A stretch of DNA of 64,000 bases from Leptospira jelokensis. Lineage in GTDB: Bacteria > Spirochaetota > Leptospiria > Leptospirales > Leptospiraceae. The DNA lies in the NCBI RefSeq assembly GCF_004769635.1, contig NZ_RQGH01000023.1, forward strand, positions 120,329-184,328. The letters run 5' to 3'. Both the position numbers and the translations under genes were made by a program. The notes beneath the pieces are model-generated. The model saw only the letters and a list, made by a program, of their open reading frames with translations. It was not told the origin of the DNA and did not search any database. Shown piece by piece: positions 63,991 to 64,000 of this stretch. Position 1 is the stretch's first letter, and each line of letters opens with the position of its first letter.

Positions 63991-64000
63991 GTTTTTTGAT

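Noticed and set aside
1..64000. tRNA, rRNA, CRISPR, insertion sequences, prophage or integrase genes
   Set aside because: None seen on reading genes and gaps; all gaps are under 200 bases and hold only promoters, terminators or hairpins.

Overview
The window is a dense stretch of bacterial chromosome with no mobile elements, rRNA, tRNA or CRISPR that I can see. Protein content points to a spirochaete of the genus Leptospira, probably an environmental (saprophytic) species. The supporting features are a FlaA-family flagellar sheath-like protein, spirochaete-type lipoboxes, an OmpL47-like repeat protein, a DUF1565 beta-helix lipoprotein, a very large kinase/ATPase/GAF/SpoIIE signalling protein and a caa3-type oxidase cluster. 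The genus call is inference from family content and moderate-to-low G+C, not from a database search.

Layout. 1-1.9 kb: end of a chemoreceptor, then a GGDEF-PilZ diguanylate cyclase. 1.9-3.5 kb: a sulfide/persulfide cassette (membrane rhodanese facing away from an ETHE1-like persulfide dioxygenase and a half-size TauE/SafE transporter) around a 16-bp CsoR/CstR-type palindrome. 3.5-7.2 kb: a membrane protein, a lipoprotein MsrA, a GHKL-HDOD fusion and a TRIC/UPF0126 channel-like protein. 7.2-10.3 kb: a 1022-residue surface lipoprotein. 10.3-25.2 kb: a long, tightly packed minus-strand run (SMP-30/strictosidine synthase-like lipoprotein, acyltransferase, cNMP-SpoIIE phosphatase, cupin, two SDRs, 7TM histidine kinase, bactofilin, TPR mini-protein, AcpS, 1904-residue kinase/phosphatase, PilZ protein), much of it joined by ATGA overlaps.

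25.3-34.2 kb: a universal stress protein and two divergent operons forming a polyamine/GABA module. An ABC importer (PotD/YdcS-like, PotA, PotB, PotC) reads left, and GabD, GabT and an aminobutyraldehyde dehydrogenase (PatD-like) read right. Together they could import putrescine-like substrates and convert aminobutyraldehyde through GABA to succinate. 34.2-48.6 kb: DUF389 protein, SurA/PpiD-like anchor protein plus CheX, a three-gene OmpA-containing envelope operon, YbiT-type ABC-F ATPase, a beta-barrel candidate, RdgB (apparently starting at CTG), STAS protein, ComF, an Ig-like repeat protein and a FlaA-like protein. 48.6-57.1 kb: Lnt and its overlapping partner, PIN/TRAM protein, CarD, SPOR-like protein, methyltransferase and a membrane SpoIIE phosphatase.

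57.1-64 kb: an aerobic respiration locus. A minus-strand operon (50-residue membrane protein, SCO copper chaperone, caa3 subunits II, I, III, IV, terminator) is divergent from ctaA-ctaB for heme A synthesis.

The most unusual points are a small unrecognised membrane protein leading the oxidase operon, a structured leader before the GHKL-HDOD gene, an RBS-sequestering hairpin before msrA, a terminator whose hairpin contains the comF start codon, the CTG start of rdgB, a free-standing copy of the adenylate-cyclase TPR tail, and the sulfide operator. No gene-free stretch exceeds 300 bases.
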